Positions 23,820-33,078 of a DNA stretch of 64,000 nt are shown piece after piece. How positions within the stretch are numbered: position 1 is the first letter of the stretch; each line of letters starts with the position of its first letter. A program made the translations under genes and the position numbers. Where the stretch lies: positions 1 to 64,000 of the forward strand of contig JARGFQ010000006.1 of the NCBI GenBank assembly GCA_029210565.1, written 5' to 3'. Source of the DNA: Bacteroidales bacterium (GTDB lineage Bacteria; Bacteroidota; Bacteroidia; Bacteroidales; VadinHA17). The notes beneath the pieces are model-generated. The model worked only from the letters and a program-made list of their open reading frames with translations, was not told the DNA's origin and searched no databases.

Positions 23820-25031
23820 ATGAGGTCGGAGATCCGGGGGAAGTCGATACTGATATTCGGTGCGGGGCTGAACCAGCTGGAGCTGATAAGCGAGGCGCGC
23901 AAGCTCGGACTGGTGACCGTCGTTGTTGACCCCCAGCCTGATCCACCGGGTAAGCCGGAGGCTGACTTTTTCTACCGTGTTGAGGGCAGCGATTATGATG
24001 CCACCCGTTCGGTTGCCCTTAGGCACAGTGTAAGCGGGATAGTCACCGGGCAGATGGAGAAGCCCCTGCGGCTGATGGCCCGGCTGGCCGAAGAGCTGGG
24101 CTTTATCTTCAACTCGCCGGATGTTACCGAACGGTCGACTGACAAGTGGCTGATGAAGGAGTCCTTCATGGCGGCAGGGGTGTCCTGCGCCGAGGGCATC
24201 CTTATTAGAAGCGATGAGGAGCCGGCAGCGAGGCTCAAGGCTGCCCCGGCGTTCCCGGTGATCATCAAGCCCAGGGACGCCTTCTCAAGCAGGGGTGTCT
24301 TCCGGTGCTGTTCCCCGGAGGAGGTGCTCTCATATGTGGATATCTCGCGTCGTTTTGCCACAGCAGGTGATATTCTGATCGAGGAGTTCATTCACGGCAG
24401 GGAGTACAGCGTTGAGGCCATCACCTTCAGGGGGGAGACGACAATCATCCAGTTCACGGAGAAATTCACCACACCCTATCCGACGACCGTCGAGACGGGC
24501 CACCTTCAGCCTGCCGGGCTGACAGCCGTGGAGAGGGAGTGCATTGCAGAGGTTGTGGTCAGGGCACTGAGGGCCCTGGGGATAGAGAACTCGGCATCGC
24601 ACACCGAGGTGATGCTCACGGCAAATGGACCGAAGGTGATAGAGGTTGGCGCCAGGCTTGGCGGAGACTTCATAGCATCATATCTTACAAGAAGCTCCAC
24701 AGGTGTCAGCATGGACAGGGCTGCCATACAGGTGGCACTGGGCATGGCTCCTGACCTGCGCAGTGACCGTCGTGATTACTCGATGATAAGCTTCATTGAG
24801 CTCCCGGCAGGGAAGAGGGTGGTCAGGGTGCATGACACCGGTGATATAGCGGCGATGCCGGGGGTGGTCTTCGCACGGCTCTTTGTCAGGCCGGGCGACA
24901 TAACAGAGCCGGTGACCCACAGCGCCCATAGGGCAGGCTGTGTCATTGTCGCAGGCTCCTCATGGATGGAGGTTACCGAAAGGGCCTGGGAGTATTCAAA
25001 GCTGCTGGCAAAGAAGGCAGAACTAATCTAA
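23820..25031 (+). CDS. ATP-grasp carboxylate-amine ligase-like protein
   Basis: An ATP-grasp enzyme of about 400 aa that would join a carboxylate to an amine using ATP. The N-terminal Rossmann-like part is ILIFGAGLNQLELISEARKL; the ATP-grasp core has FPVIIKPRDAFSSRGVFRC and ILIEEFIHGREYSVEAITF, and the metal/ATP residues lie in NGPKVIEVGARLGGDFIASY. The frame also opens at 23796, overlapping the aminotransferase by 23 bp; the ATG at 23820, 1 bp after the previous stop, is preferred. Coming right after a sugar aminotransferase, it may attach an amino or organic acid to the new amino group. This is inferred; it could also act on an unrelated substrate. Confidence 0.85.
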   Translation: MRSEIRGKSILIFGAGLNQLELISEARKLGLVTVVVDPQPDPPGKPEADFFYRVEGSDYDATRSVALRHSVSGIVTGQMEKPLRLMARLAEELGFIFNSPDVTERSTDKWLMKESFMAAGVSCAEGILIRSDEEPAARLKAAPAFPVIIKPRDAFSSRGVFRCCSPEEVLSYVDISRRFATAGDILIEEFIHGREYSVEAITFRGETTIIQFTEKFTTPYPTTVETGHLQPAGLTAVERECIAEVVVRALRALGIENSASHTEVMLTANGPKVIEVGARLGGDFIASYLTRSSTGVSMDRAAIQVALGMAPDLRSDRRDYSMISFIELPAGKRVVRVHDTGDIAAMPGVVFARLFVRPGDITEPVTHSAHRAGCVIVAGSSWMEVTERAWEYSKLLAKKAELI

Positions 25032-25041
25032 AAACAATATT

Positions 25042-25566
25042 ATGCTTACCGGAGAAAAAATCGTTCTCAGGCCGATCAGGTTTGACGACTGGGAACATAC
25101 AGTAAAATGGCGCAACGATCTCTTCATCAGGTCAAGCACCATGTCGCATCCTTTTCCTGTGACCGAGGAGCTGGAGAAAGAGTGGTATGAGCATCACACC
25201 AGATCAAAGGAGAACAGCTTTCTTCCCTTCACGGTGGTTTCAAAGGAGAGCGCAGATGTGCTGGGCTACTTCACGCTAAACAGTATTAACTGGATATCGA
25301 GGAACGCCTTTGTCAGCGGCGCCATCGGTGAGTCGGGCAACCTGGGCAAGGGGCTGGGCAGGGAGGCCGTGGAGCTGTTGCTCCGCTATGCCTTTGACCA
25401 CCTCAACCTGACGAAGGTATGCGCATATGTCAGGACAGATCATCCGGCGATGAAGACTTGGATGGAGACCGGGGCGGTGCAGGAGGGGGTGCTGAAGAAG
25501 CACTTCTATTCCGGTGGCAAATACTCCGACGTGGCATTCATCTCGTGGTTCAGGGGTGATATCTAA
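25042..25566 (+). CDS. GNAT-family N-acetyltransferase
   Basis: A 174-aa acetyl-CoA-dependent acyltransferase of the RimJ/RimL-like group. The opening LTGEKIVLRPIRFDDWEHTV is characteristic; the acetyl-CoA binding segment is about 100-115 (GNLGKGLGREAVELLLRYAF), and the end LTKVCAYVRTDHPAMKTWME, then FYSGGKYSDVAFISWF completes the fold. It has no signal peptide. In this position it probably acetylates the 4-amino group made by the upstream aminotransferase, as PseH- or PglD-type enzymes do, but the protein could instead modify another amine. Confidence 0.85.
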   Translation: MLTGEKIVLRPIRFDDWEHTVKWRNDLFIRSSTMSHPFPVTEELEKEWYEHHTRSKENSFLPFTVVSKESADVLGYFTLNSINWISRNAFVSGAIGESGNLGKGLGREAVELLLRYAFDHLNLTKVCAYVRTDHPAMKTWMETGAVQEGVLKKHFYSGGKYSDVAFISWFRGDI

Positions 25567-25726
25567 GCTACAGGCGGGGCGCACTGCAGAATCAGCGCAT
25601 TCAGGGAAAGCAGGGAGCCCTGTCATGTCCGGGCGTTCAGGAGAAGCAGTGAGTACTGTTAGTAGCCTGCGTCCGTAGAAAACCAGACCCATCACATCCG
25701 CACCTCCTGTCGCATCCGGGAACTCA

Positions 25727-26557
25727 ATGAAACAGGTTCATTTTACGAAGGTCCTCAGCCGTGCCGGCTGGGTGTTTGAATCGCTGACGTGGCCTCTCCG
25801 GTCACATCTCTGCAGGAGAGCCCTGCGAAGGTCGTCCCCGCCGGATCTCTCAATTGGCGTAACGACATACAAGGACCGCTTTGACGACTGTCTCAGGCCG
25901 CTGATCTCAAAGCTCAGCATCCTTTTTCCCGGCACGCAGATAACGGTGATCGCCAACGGCCACTACCTGGCTGAGGAGCAGAATGAGTTCCTCGGTAAAT
26001 TTGACACTTTCTGCGCCGGGTTCAGCAATGTGGAGCATGAGGGATACAGTGATCCGCGGGGACTGAGTTTTCTATGGAACAGGATCATTCAAAGGTCATC
26101 GTCGGATAACATCCTGATACTGAATGATGACATAATGATCAGGGCCGGCTTCAGGCGCTTTGTGGAAGAGTCAGGGATTCTGGATGTTCCGGTGGCAACC
26201 ATCAATGCCTCCTGGAGCCACTTCAGGATTTCACGGGCTGTGGTTGAAAAGGTCGGTCTGTTTGATGAGGGATTCACGGAGATCGGAGGAGAGGATGATG
26301 ATTATCTGGCACGGATGGCCCTGGAAGGGCTGCAGGCACAGAACATCACCACCGGCACGCTTGCATCGCGCAGCAAGAGGAGGATGAAGGCTCCGCGTCT
26401 CAACTCCTACGGTAAGGATATGACGAAGGAGGCCGGCGGCTACAGCACCCTCAACACGGAGTATCTCCTCAGCAAATGGGAGACGTCGGATGAATATTTT
26501 GAGGGTGCCGTTGAGGTGGCAGGCAGGAAGAGAAGATACTGGAAGCTCAGAAGGTGA
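25727..26557 (+). CDS. Glycosyltransferase, GT2-like
   Basis: A 276-aa protein with a GT-A-like core: LSIGVTTYKDRFDDCLRPLI opens the nucleotide-binding fold, ILILNDDIMIRAGFRRF supplies the DxD-like acidic motif, and IGGEDDDYLARMALEG matches the later acceptor/base motif of GT2 enzymes. An N-terminal basic/aromatic stretch precedes the fold. It probably adds one sugar to the undecaprenyl-linked repeat unit. It follows a 160-bp gap after the GNAT gene and precedes the flippase by about 115 bp. The donor and acceptor are unknown. Confidence 0.8.
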   Translation: MKQVHFTKVLSRAGWVFESLTWPLRSHLCRRALRRSSPPDLSIGVTTYKDRFDDCLRPLISKLSILFPGTQITVIANGHYLAEEQNEFLGKFDTFCAGFSNVEHEGYSDPRGLSFLWNRIIQRSSSDNILILNDDIMIRAGFRRFVEESGILDVPVATINASWSHFRISRAVVEKVGLFDEGFTEIGGEDDDYLARMALEGLQAQNITTGTLASRSKRRMKAPRLNSYGKDMTKEAGGYSTLNTEYLLSKWETSDEYFEGAVEVAGRKRRYWKLRR

Positions 26558-26673
26558 ACTAACGTCAGAAATGAGGAGTCACTTCTGGTGTGTACGGATG
26601 GCTAACGGATTTAATGAGTAATTGGCTGCGGCATAGCTGAAGCAATGGAGGAGGTGATGGCAGGCTTAAGGGC

Positions 26674-28125
26674 ATGGAAAGTTTAAAGGCACGCACAACA
26701 AGGGGTCTCTTCTGGAGTTTCCTCGATTCGTTCGGGGTATATATTGTCAAGTTCGGCTTCAGCATTGTAATAGCCCGTACGCTGTCGCCTGATGATTATG
26801 GCCTTATGGGGATGATACTGATCTTCATTGCCATGGGGCAGGTCATAATGCAGAGCGGCTTCTCGGCAGCACTGGTTCAGAAAAAGGATACGGATGCAAA
26901 TGATCTGTCCACCGCATTCTGGTTCAATGTCAGTGCCGGGGTCTCGGTCTGGATCGTTCTTTTCTTCGTTGCCGGTTCAATTGCGGACTTCTTCGGCCAG
27001 CCAATACTTGTAGCTGTCACCCGTGTAGCTGCCCTGGGAATAATCCTCAACTCCCTGAGCTCAGTCCACGTGGCCATCCTCACCCGTGAGCTTAACTTCA
27101 GGCGTCAGACCTGGATCAACCTGGTCGGGACACTCATCTCGGGAACAACCGGGGTGACCCTGGCGCTGATGGGATACGAGGTATGGGCCCTGGTGTTCCA
27201 GACACTGGCAGGCAACCTGATCTATATGGCGGGCCTCTGGATCACCAGCAAATGGCGGCCCATGTTCGTTTTTAACATGAAGTCGTTCAAATCGTTATTT
27301 GGTTTCAGCTACAAAATCCTGTTACAGGGAATAATGGATGTTATTTTTACCAAAGCCTATTTTCCACTGATCGGAAAGATTTTTACAGCTCCCCAGCTTG
27401 GCTTTTACACGAATGCCAACCGGTTTTACGAGCTATTCATAAGGCAGAGTTCTGTTTCCGTCACACGGGTGTTGTTCCCGGCCTTCTCCGCGGTTCAGGA
27501 TGAGAGGGAACGTTTTAACATGAACTACCTGCGGTCGTTCAAAATGATCGCCATGCTCATGTTTGCCGGTACCCTGATACTGATAATCTCAAGCAGGCCT
27601 TTCATTTCTCTTGCCCTGACGGAGAAGTGGCTCCCGGCGGTGCCTTATATGCAGCTGTTTTTTGCTGAGGGTTTTTTCTTTCCGCTTCTCATCTTCAACC
27701 AGAATATCTTACTGTCAGCCGGACGGAGTAGCCTGACGCTGAAGATAGATATCATTAAGAAAGCCGTGATTTTATTGAGCATACTCATTGTCTGGCGCAT
27801 GGGTATTGAGGCTCTCATTATCGGCCAGGTCACTGCTACGGTTGTGGCGCTGGTTTTGTCAATCCGCGCAGTTCTCAGGAATCAGGGGTTGATGTTCAGA
27901 GAAATCGGCACAGAAATGATCAGACTTGCAACGGTGGTTGCGGTATGTTTTCTGGTGAATTACGGTGTCATCGAATCATTTCCCCTGTCTGACTGGCCGG
28001 AGCTGATCCTGAAATTGACGGTTATTCCCCTCTGTTTTTTTCTTCTTGCAAGGGCGTTACGTCTCAGTGCACTGGTTGATCTGAAAAAATTCATGGCGGA
28101 ACATCTTAATCTGCGCTTAAAATGA
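26674..28125 (+). CDS. Polysaccharide flippase, MOP superfamily (Wzx-like)
   Basis: A 483-aa membrane protein with about 12-14 predicted helices. The start LKARTTRGLFWSFLDSFGVY, then KFGFSIVIARTLSPDDYGLM is the classic opening of the polysaccharide-transporter (PST/Wzx) branch. It would flip the lipid-linked repeat unit to the outer face of the inner membrane. The next gene overlaps by 4 bp (ATGA) and encodes a Wzy- or WaaL-like protein, giving the usual flippase-polymerase pairing. No odd features. Confidence 0.92.
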   Translation: MESLKARTTRGLFWSFLDSFGVYIVKFGFSIVIARTLSPDDYGLMGMILIFIAMGQVIMQSGFSAALVQKKDTDANDLSTAFWFNVSAGVSVWIVLFFVAGSIADFFGQPILVAVTRVAALGIILNSLSSVHVAILTRELNFRRQTWINLVGTLISGTTGVTLALMGYEVWALVFQTLAGNLIYMAGLWITSKWRPMFVFNMKSFKSLFGFSYKILLQGIMDVIFTKAYFPLIGKIFTAPQLGFYTNANRFYELFIRQSSVSVTRVLFPAFSAVQDERERFNMNYLRSFKMIAMLMFAGTLILIISSRPFISLALTEKWLPAVPYMQLFFAEGFFFPLLIFNQNILLSAGRSSLTLKIDIIKKAVILLSILIVWRMGIEALIIGQVTATVVALVLSIRAVLRNQGLMFREIGTEMIRLATVVAVCFLVNYGVIESFPLSDWPELILKLTVIPLCFFLLARALRLSALVDLKKFMAEHLNLRLK

Positions 28126-29624
28126 CCGGCGGTTCCAGTTACGGGCGATATATGCATATACCGGGTTTAATGAAGATCCGCGGCAAATCCTTTTTCAGGG
28201 CTTACCTCGATGATCTGTCGAAGCCGGTTTATGACAGAGGCCTCCTGTGGTTCCTGCTGCTGACAGCCGGCACAATTATTACGACGTACTTTACAAACAC
28301 AATAATTGCATCATTCTGGGCACTCTTTCTGCTGGTTCTCTATTACCGTTCTGATGATGAGCCTGTGTGGCTCGCTTTTTTCCTGGTAACGGGTGACGGT
28401 TTTATGGGTTTCATGGGGCTCTATTCCGTGACACTGACCCTTTTCCCGGATCTTCCCGCGATAGAGATATCGCAGTTTTATGTGATGCTGACTGTCGTAA
28501 AAGTTTTATCGAGGAAGTCACATCCTCCGCTCTTCTACAGGAAGTACATGCAGATCCTGGGTATCTACCTGGTGTTTCTGATTGCCTGGGGACTTGTAAT
28601 GGGTCTTTCAAATGAATTGAACATGTACATGAGAGTGCTCAAGACTTCGATTCCTTTCCTGCTGATTTTCTCGTTACCTCGTCTGATGCCAGACCTGAGG
28701 TCATACAAGAGATTTTTTGGAATTGTCTTTATCATTGTCCTGTCGGCATTTGCGCTACAGCTGTTCTCGCTGATAACAGGGATCTATCCGGCGGAAGCTT
28801 TCATCCCTGCCGGGGATGAGATTGAGGATAAAGAAGCATTCCGGATCTTTTATAACGCCATCAGCACGCTGATCGGGTTGTTCGGTGCACTGCTTTTCCT
28901 TAGTACCAAAGGCAGGACGGGGTTCAGTAACTGGTTCCTGTTGCTGGTCGTATTTTCTGCATTCATGATGGCCCTGCTTTCTGCCACCAGGGGTTGGATT
29001 ATTGCCTTTGCCCTGATAGTGATTATGTCCGGTTTGCTGGTTCGAACAATCGACACAAGGAAAATAGCACAACTGGTATTCATCTCAGCCATACTGATAA
29101 TTGCAGGCAGTCGTTCTGACCGTATCCGGAACCAGGTGACATTTTCCAGGGAACGGTTGACAACGATGGAATCCATTCGAACCGGAGACATAACGGCAGA
29201 GGGTACTCTTCACAGGCTTGATGTCAGAAGCCCGAAAGTGATGAATATCTGGAAGCAGAGTCCGCTCTTCGGCTGGGGATTTTCAGATACAGGGTTCAAG
29301 AGCAGTGATGGCCATATCGGCAATCAGACGCTGCTGATGTTTTCCGGCCTTACCGGCTTCGTTTTGCTGAACGGATTCCTTCTATGGTTTATATATAAGA
29401 TGTATATTGCCTTCAGGAGATCGGGAAGGGCTGATCCGTACAGGAACGGATACCTGGTTTTCATTATTTTTCTGACAGGATGGTTCATAATTCACTCAAC
29501 CAGCAGCCAGCAGTTCTATTTCAATGCATTACCGCTGAGAGTAATGCCTCAGGCTATCTTCCTGGGAGTGAGTGCCGTCTATTATAATCTTTCATTAAAA
29601 CCCCGAAAGAAAAGCCATGATTGA
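28122..29624 (+). CDS. O-antigen polymerase or ligase-like membrane protein (Wzy/WaaL-like)
   Basis: A 500-aa polytopic protein with about 11 hydrophobic segments. A large periplasmic loop lies around residues 335-390 (SRERLTTMESIRTGDITAEG onward, ending near PLFGWGFSDTGF), a pattern shared by O-antigen polymerases and ligases of the O-antigen ligase family. The motif SPLFGWGFSDTG is typical. It overlaps the flippase stop by ATGA and the next glycosyltransferase by 8 bp, showing a tightly packed operon. Sequence alone does not separate polymerase from ligase; the neighbouring flippase favours polymerase. Confidence 0.85.
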   Translation: MTGGSSYGRYMHIPGLMKIRGKSFFRAYLDDLSKPVYDRGLLWFLLLTAGTIITTYFTNTIIASFWALFLLVLYYRSDDEPVWLAFFLVTGDGFMGFMGLYSVTLTLFPDLPAIEISQFYVMLTVVKVLSRKSHPPLFYRKYMQILGIYLVFLIAWGLVMGLSNELNMYMRVLKTSIPFLLIFSLPRLMPDLRSYKRFFGIVFIIVLSAFALQLFSLITGIYPAEAFIPAGDEIEDKEAFRIFYNAISTLIGLFGALLFLSTKGRTGFSNWFLLLVVFSAFMMALLSATRGWIIAFALIVIMSGLLVRTIDTRKIAQLVFISAILIIAGSRSDRIRNQVTFSRERLTTMESIRTGDITAEGTLHRLDVRSPKVMNIWKQSPLFGWGFSDTGFKSSDGHIGNQTLLMFSGLTGFVLLNGFLLWFIYKMYIAFRRSGRADPYRNGYLVFIIFLTGWFIIHSTSSQQFYFNALPLRVMPQAIFLGVSAVYYNLSLKPRKKSHD

Positions 29625-30669
29625 AAAGTCGCTTATACTGTGTCCCGCCAGGATCTCCCTGAACAGGATACTGACATCCATCGTGTTGAATTTTTCCGGA
29701 GATGCGGCCACCTTTGACGTTGCATCGGCACTTGGCAGAAACAGGCTTTTTGTGAACACCCAGATGCGGCGTTTCTCATATGGTATCAGAAACCGCTGGG
29801 ATGCCTGGTTTCTTAAGCTGGCAAATGAAAATATCCTCAATGAGATTACCGTCTATAAGCCGGACCTGGTCCTGGTTTACAATTCCGAGTTTCTGTTGCC
29901 GGAGACATGTCGTAAGATAAGGGAAAATGCGAAGCTTCTCTTTTTCCTGGGTGACAGTCCGTTCTATACTCCTCAGAATGACTATTATCTTGCCTGTCTC
30001 AGCCATGCTGACCTGGTTCTGGTTCCTGATACTTTCTGGATGGCACAGCTGAATACAATGGGGCTTGACAGAACCCTGCACTTCATACCGGGAATAGATG
30101 AGACTGTCTATCACAGGCTTGGCGCAGGTGAGGCCGCCGGGGAGGAGGAGACGGATATTTTGTATGCCGGGACATCCTATAAAAACTCGTGGGGCTACCG
30201 GAAGGCTGCGCTGATGAGCAGTCTCAGCGGCTTTAAAACAAGAATTTACGGCAATGATGCATGGGAAAGATGGTTTCCTTTTTTCCCGGAGCTGAAGCCC
30301 CTTTTTCGCAGATCGGAATATATTCCTTCTGAGAAGCTAAACAGGATGTTCAACAGGACGAAAATCATTCCCGTGGATGGTAATCCTTCAATAATTAACG
30401 GTGCACATCTGCGTCTCCTTGAAGCGCTTGCGTCAGGTGCCCTTCCACTGATTGAATACAGGAAGGATGTGGTTGATGAGATTTTTAAGGATTCGGGGAT
30501 CAACCTGCCTGTAATAAGAAGCTACAGGGAAGCTCCTGGCGTGGCATCATACTGGCTGGCAAATGATGCAGAGCGTACTGAGACCATCGGGTCCATGAGG
30601 GCCTTTTTTCAGGAAAAATACAGTGCGGAAAAGAATGCGACCAGAATCAGGGAAGGATTAGGCATATAG
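29617..30669 (+). CDS. Glycosyltransferase, CgeB/GT4-like
   Basis: A 350-aa GT-B-type transferase of the CgeB-like group. The N-terminal half has KPDLVLVYNSEFLLPETCRK and LLFFLGDSPFYTPQNDYYLA, the C-terminal half DILYAGTSYKNSWGYRKAAL and NGAHLRLLEALASGALPLIE, which contains the nucleotide-sugar binding EALASG motif near residue 268. It should add a sugar from an NDP donor to the growing repeat unit. It overlaps the upstream membrane-protein gene by 8 bp and is followed at 5 bp by another transferase. Confidence 0.82.
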   Translation: MIEKSLILCPARISLNRILTSIVLNFSGDAATFDVASALGRNRLFVNTQMRRFSYGIRNRWDAWFLKLANENILNEITVYKPDLVLVYNSEFLLPETCRKIRENAKLLFFLGDSPFYTPQNDYYLACLSHADLVLVPDTFWMAQLNTMGLDRTLHFIPGIDETVYHRLGAGEAAGEEETDILYAGTSYKNSWGYRKAALMSSLSGFKTRIYGNDAWERWFPFFPELKPLFRRSEYIPSEKLNRMFNRTKIIPVDGNPSIINGAHLRLLEALASGALPLIEYRKDVVDEIFKDSGINLPVIRSYREAPGVASYWLANDAERTETIGSMRAFFQEKYSAEKNATRIREGLGI

Positions 30670-30674
30670 AAATC

Positions 30675-31919
30675 ATGGGTGGAGTGCCGACAGTTCATCT
30701 TGTTCATTTTTATTCTTCTCCGGGCGGCATAGAGGTATTGTCGTCCAGACTACTGACTTCATTTACCGGGTACCTTTTCAGAGTATTTGTCGTCAGGCCC
30801 GTGACCGAGGGCAGGATAAATGTGTATGAAGGTGCAGTTGTGCCTGTCAGCTACGGATCGTGCAACAACCTGCGGGCTATGTTCAGGCTGTGGAGGTATG
30901 CCCGCAGGTACAGATCTGAAATATTCCATCTGTTCAATCTCGGGCCATTCTTCCTGATGACAGTGAGGCTTGCAGGTGCAAAACGAATCATCTACAGCAT
31001 TCACGGAACGAGATACTGGAAAAACTCATGGCAGAGGGCTGTGCGCAAACCCCTATGGAGATGGGCTATTGGCAAAAATGTAAAGATCACTTCCAATTCG
31101 GAATACAGCAGGAGAGTTTTTTTGGAAAAGGTTTATCACGGTGCCGAGATTCAGGTTGTTTATAACCCGATGAGCAGCGGCAGGTTTGTTCCGTATCAGA
31201 ACAGCAGCAGAGGGATCGTGACGCCGCCGGTCAGCAAGGAAACCGGGATGAATGAAGAGCGGGGGATGATGAAAGAAGCGGGGCCGATGACAGAAAGGGG
31301 GAGAATGAAAGAACCGGGGGTAATGAAGGATACGGGGATGGTAAAAGAACCGGGAGTAATGAAAATGCCGCAGATGGCAAAAGAACCGGGGATAATGAAA
31401 ATAGTATATGCCGGGCGGCTGGACAGGGGTAAAAACCTTGAAAAGTGGATTGATGTAGCTGTTGACCTGCACAGGGGGCTTAAGATGACCCTCTTTGAGA
31501 TATACGGAACCGGTCCGATGTACGAGTCACTGGCTGCAAGGATACGCAGTAAGGGGGCAGAGGACTATATTGCCATCAAAGGATATCGGAGTGATATTGA
31601 GAATGTGTACCGTGAGGCCGACCTCCTGCTCTTCCTGTCAGAATATGAGTCTTTTGGCAATGTGGTGGTCGAAAGCATTCTTTGCGGCACCCCGGTGATT
31701 GCATCAGATATACCGTCAATGCGGGAGATTTTTCGCGATTATCCCCTCTTCCTGGTATCACCTGAGGGAGACCTGTCCGGTCAGGTAGCGGCGCTGATGC
31801 AGGATTATGACAGTCTGGCTAATGCAGCTATCAGCGCCGGGGTGAATTTCAGGGAGAGATTTTCAGAGAAGGGTTACATCGACACCCTTGACAAAATATA
31901 CCTTTCATTCAATGGCTGA
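30675..31919 (+). CDS. GT4-family glycosyltransferase with an internal 18-bp repeat expansion
   Basis: A GT-B transferase of the GT4 family. The N-terminal domain holds VHFYSSPGGIEVLSSRLLTS and KRIIYSIHGTRYWKNSWQRA; the C-terminal domain starts at IVYAGRLDRGKNLEKWIDVA and has the E-x7-E motif in YESFGNVVVESILCGTPVIA. Between them, at residues 191-238, lie eight tandem hexapeptides of the form G-x-M-K-E-P (MMKEAG, MKEPGV, MVKEPG), encoded by an 18-bp repeat at 31245-31388. The last unit runs straight into MKIVYAGRL, so the array seems to have grown from that junction. It lies in the hinge between the two domains and may be tolerated as a linker. The stop codon overlaps the deacetylase start by 8 bp. 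Confidence 0.88.
   Translation: MGGVPTVHLVHFYSSPGGIEVLSSRLLTSFTGYLFRVFVVRPVTEGRINVYEGAVVPVSYGSCNNLRAMFRLWRYARRYRSEIFHLFNLGPFFLMTVRLAGAKRIIYSIHGTRYWKNSWQRAVRKPLWRWAIGKNVKITSNSEYSRRVFLEKVYHGAEIQVVYNPMSSGRFVPYQNSSRGIVTPPVSKETGMNEERGMMKEAGPMTERGRMKEPGVMKDTGMVKEPGVMKMPQMAKEPGIMKIVYAGRLDRGKNLEKWIDVAVDLHRGLKMTLFEIYGTGPMYESLAARIRSKGAEDYIAIKGYRSDIENVYREADLLLFLSEYESFGNVVVESILCGTPVIASDIPSMREIFRDYPLFLVSPEGDLSGQVAALMQDYDSLANAAISAGVNFRERFSEKGYIDTLDKIYLSFNG
31245..31400 (+). repeat. 18-bp tandem repeat inside a glycosyltransferase gene
   Basis: Eight and a partial ninth imperfect copies of an 18-bp unit (consensus GGGRTAATGAAAGAACC plus one base), one hexapeptide each. The period is a multiple of three, so gain or loss of units keeps the frame and could vary linker length by slipped-strand mispairing. 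Confidence 0.8.
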
Positions 31920-33051
31920 CCTGAACAGACTGTCAGTTATCTATTATCACAGCGTAGGGCCTTTCAGGAAAGAGTGGGAAAACAACTTTCTGACGACCGG
32001 CGCGGATATTTTCGAGGAGCACCTTGTATGGTTGAGCAGGCGCTACACGACTATATCTCTCCCGGAATACCGGCAGATCAGGAAGGGTCTTACACCTCCG
32101 GTGAAGAATCCCCTGGTCATCACCTTTGATGACGGGTATCTTGATAACTGGGTGTGGGCGTTTCCGCTTCTCCGGAAGTACGGAATGAAGGCAACCATAT
32201 TTGTAAGTCCTGAATTCGTGGATGAACGTTCAGGGTGTCGTCCCAACTCAGAAAATTACAGGCAGGGAGAGGATGGCAGCAGTGAGTTGAACGGGTGGGG
32301 TTTCCTGTCGTGGGATGAGATGCGGATGATGGAGAGTACAGGTCTGATTGATATCCAGTCGCATGCCCTGACGCATTCAAGGTATTTTATTTCTGATAAG
32401 CTTACGGGTTTTCACCATCCGGGGGGCAGGATCCTGGACCCTGTAATCAATGCCTATTCGGAGATAAAGCCTTATTATATTGGAAAAGTGGATCTCGAGT
32501 CGATGTTGCCTTATGGTTTTCCTCTTTTTGAAGACCGTCCGGCCCTTATAGCGAGGAAGGTGGAGATTAATCCTGATTTCATTGATGAATGCGTGAACCT
32601 GTTCAGGAACTATGATTTCACCAGCTATGATCAGGATGAAGCATTCAATCTTGCGATGCCGTTATATTCTTCATACTTAAAGGAAAACAGGCTTATTGTC
32701 CGAAGTGAATCTGACAGGGAGTATGATGACCGGGTCACCCGTGAGATAGTCCTCTCAAGAAAGATCATAGGTGAAAAGCTGGATAAGGAGGTGTCAATTC
32801 TATGCTGGCCTCACGGGGGCAATAACGATTATCTTCACAGGAAGGCACTTGAGGCCGGATATCTCATGACTACCACAGGAAAGGCAAGAGACATTAAGAG
32901 GAATGATATGACCAGGATACCTGACAGGGCAGTGGTGGACCTGTCGACCAGGCAGAAAAGACTCAGAACCATCCTAAAAATGAGGGCTTTCTCGGGTCAG
33001 GAGCCCTATTACACTGTTTTAAATATTTCAAGGCGTCTGCGCAGGATATAG
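31912..33051 (+). CDS. Polysaccharide deacetylase family protein (NodB-like)
   Basis: A 379-aa carbohydrate esterase 4-like protein from the ATG at 31912; the frame also opens at a TTG at 31888, but the ATG overlapping the previous stop is preferred. The NodB signature is LVITFDDGYLDNWVWAFPLL (about residues 64-83), with the metal-binding histidines in IDIQSHALTHSRYF and a later ILCWPHGGNN. It probably removes N-acetyl groups from the glycan or a sugar intermediate. Compared with minimal NodB domains it has an extra central block (about 180-290). No signal peptide is evident, so it may act in the cytoplasm. Confidence 0.85.
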   Translation: MADLNRLSVIYYHSVGPFRKEWENNFLTTGADIFEEHLVWLSRRYTTISLPEYRQIRKGLTPPVKNPLVITFDDGYLDNWVWAFPLLRKYGMKATIFVSPEFVDERSGCRPNSENYRQGEDGSSELNGWGFLSWDEMRMMESTGLIDIQSHALTHSRYFISDKLTGFHHPGGRILDPVINAYSEIKPYYIGKVDLESMLPYGFPLFEDRPALIARKVEINPDFIDECVNLFRNYDFTSYDQDEAFNLAMPLYSSYLKENRLIVRSESDREYDDRVTREIVLSRKIIGEKLDKEVSILCWPHGGNNDYLHRKALEAGYLMTTTGKARDIKRNDMTRIPDRAVVDLSTRQKRLRTILKMRAFSGQEPYYTVLNISRRLRRI

Positions 33052-33078
33052 CAGACGCTTGTTAATAATAATGTCTTT

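Noticed and set aside
25567..25726. Possible gene in the spacer before the GT2-like gene
   Set aside because: Only a short imperfect direct repeat (ATTCAGGGAAAGCAG and GTTCAGGAGAAGCAG) is present; no coding pattern is visible.
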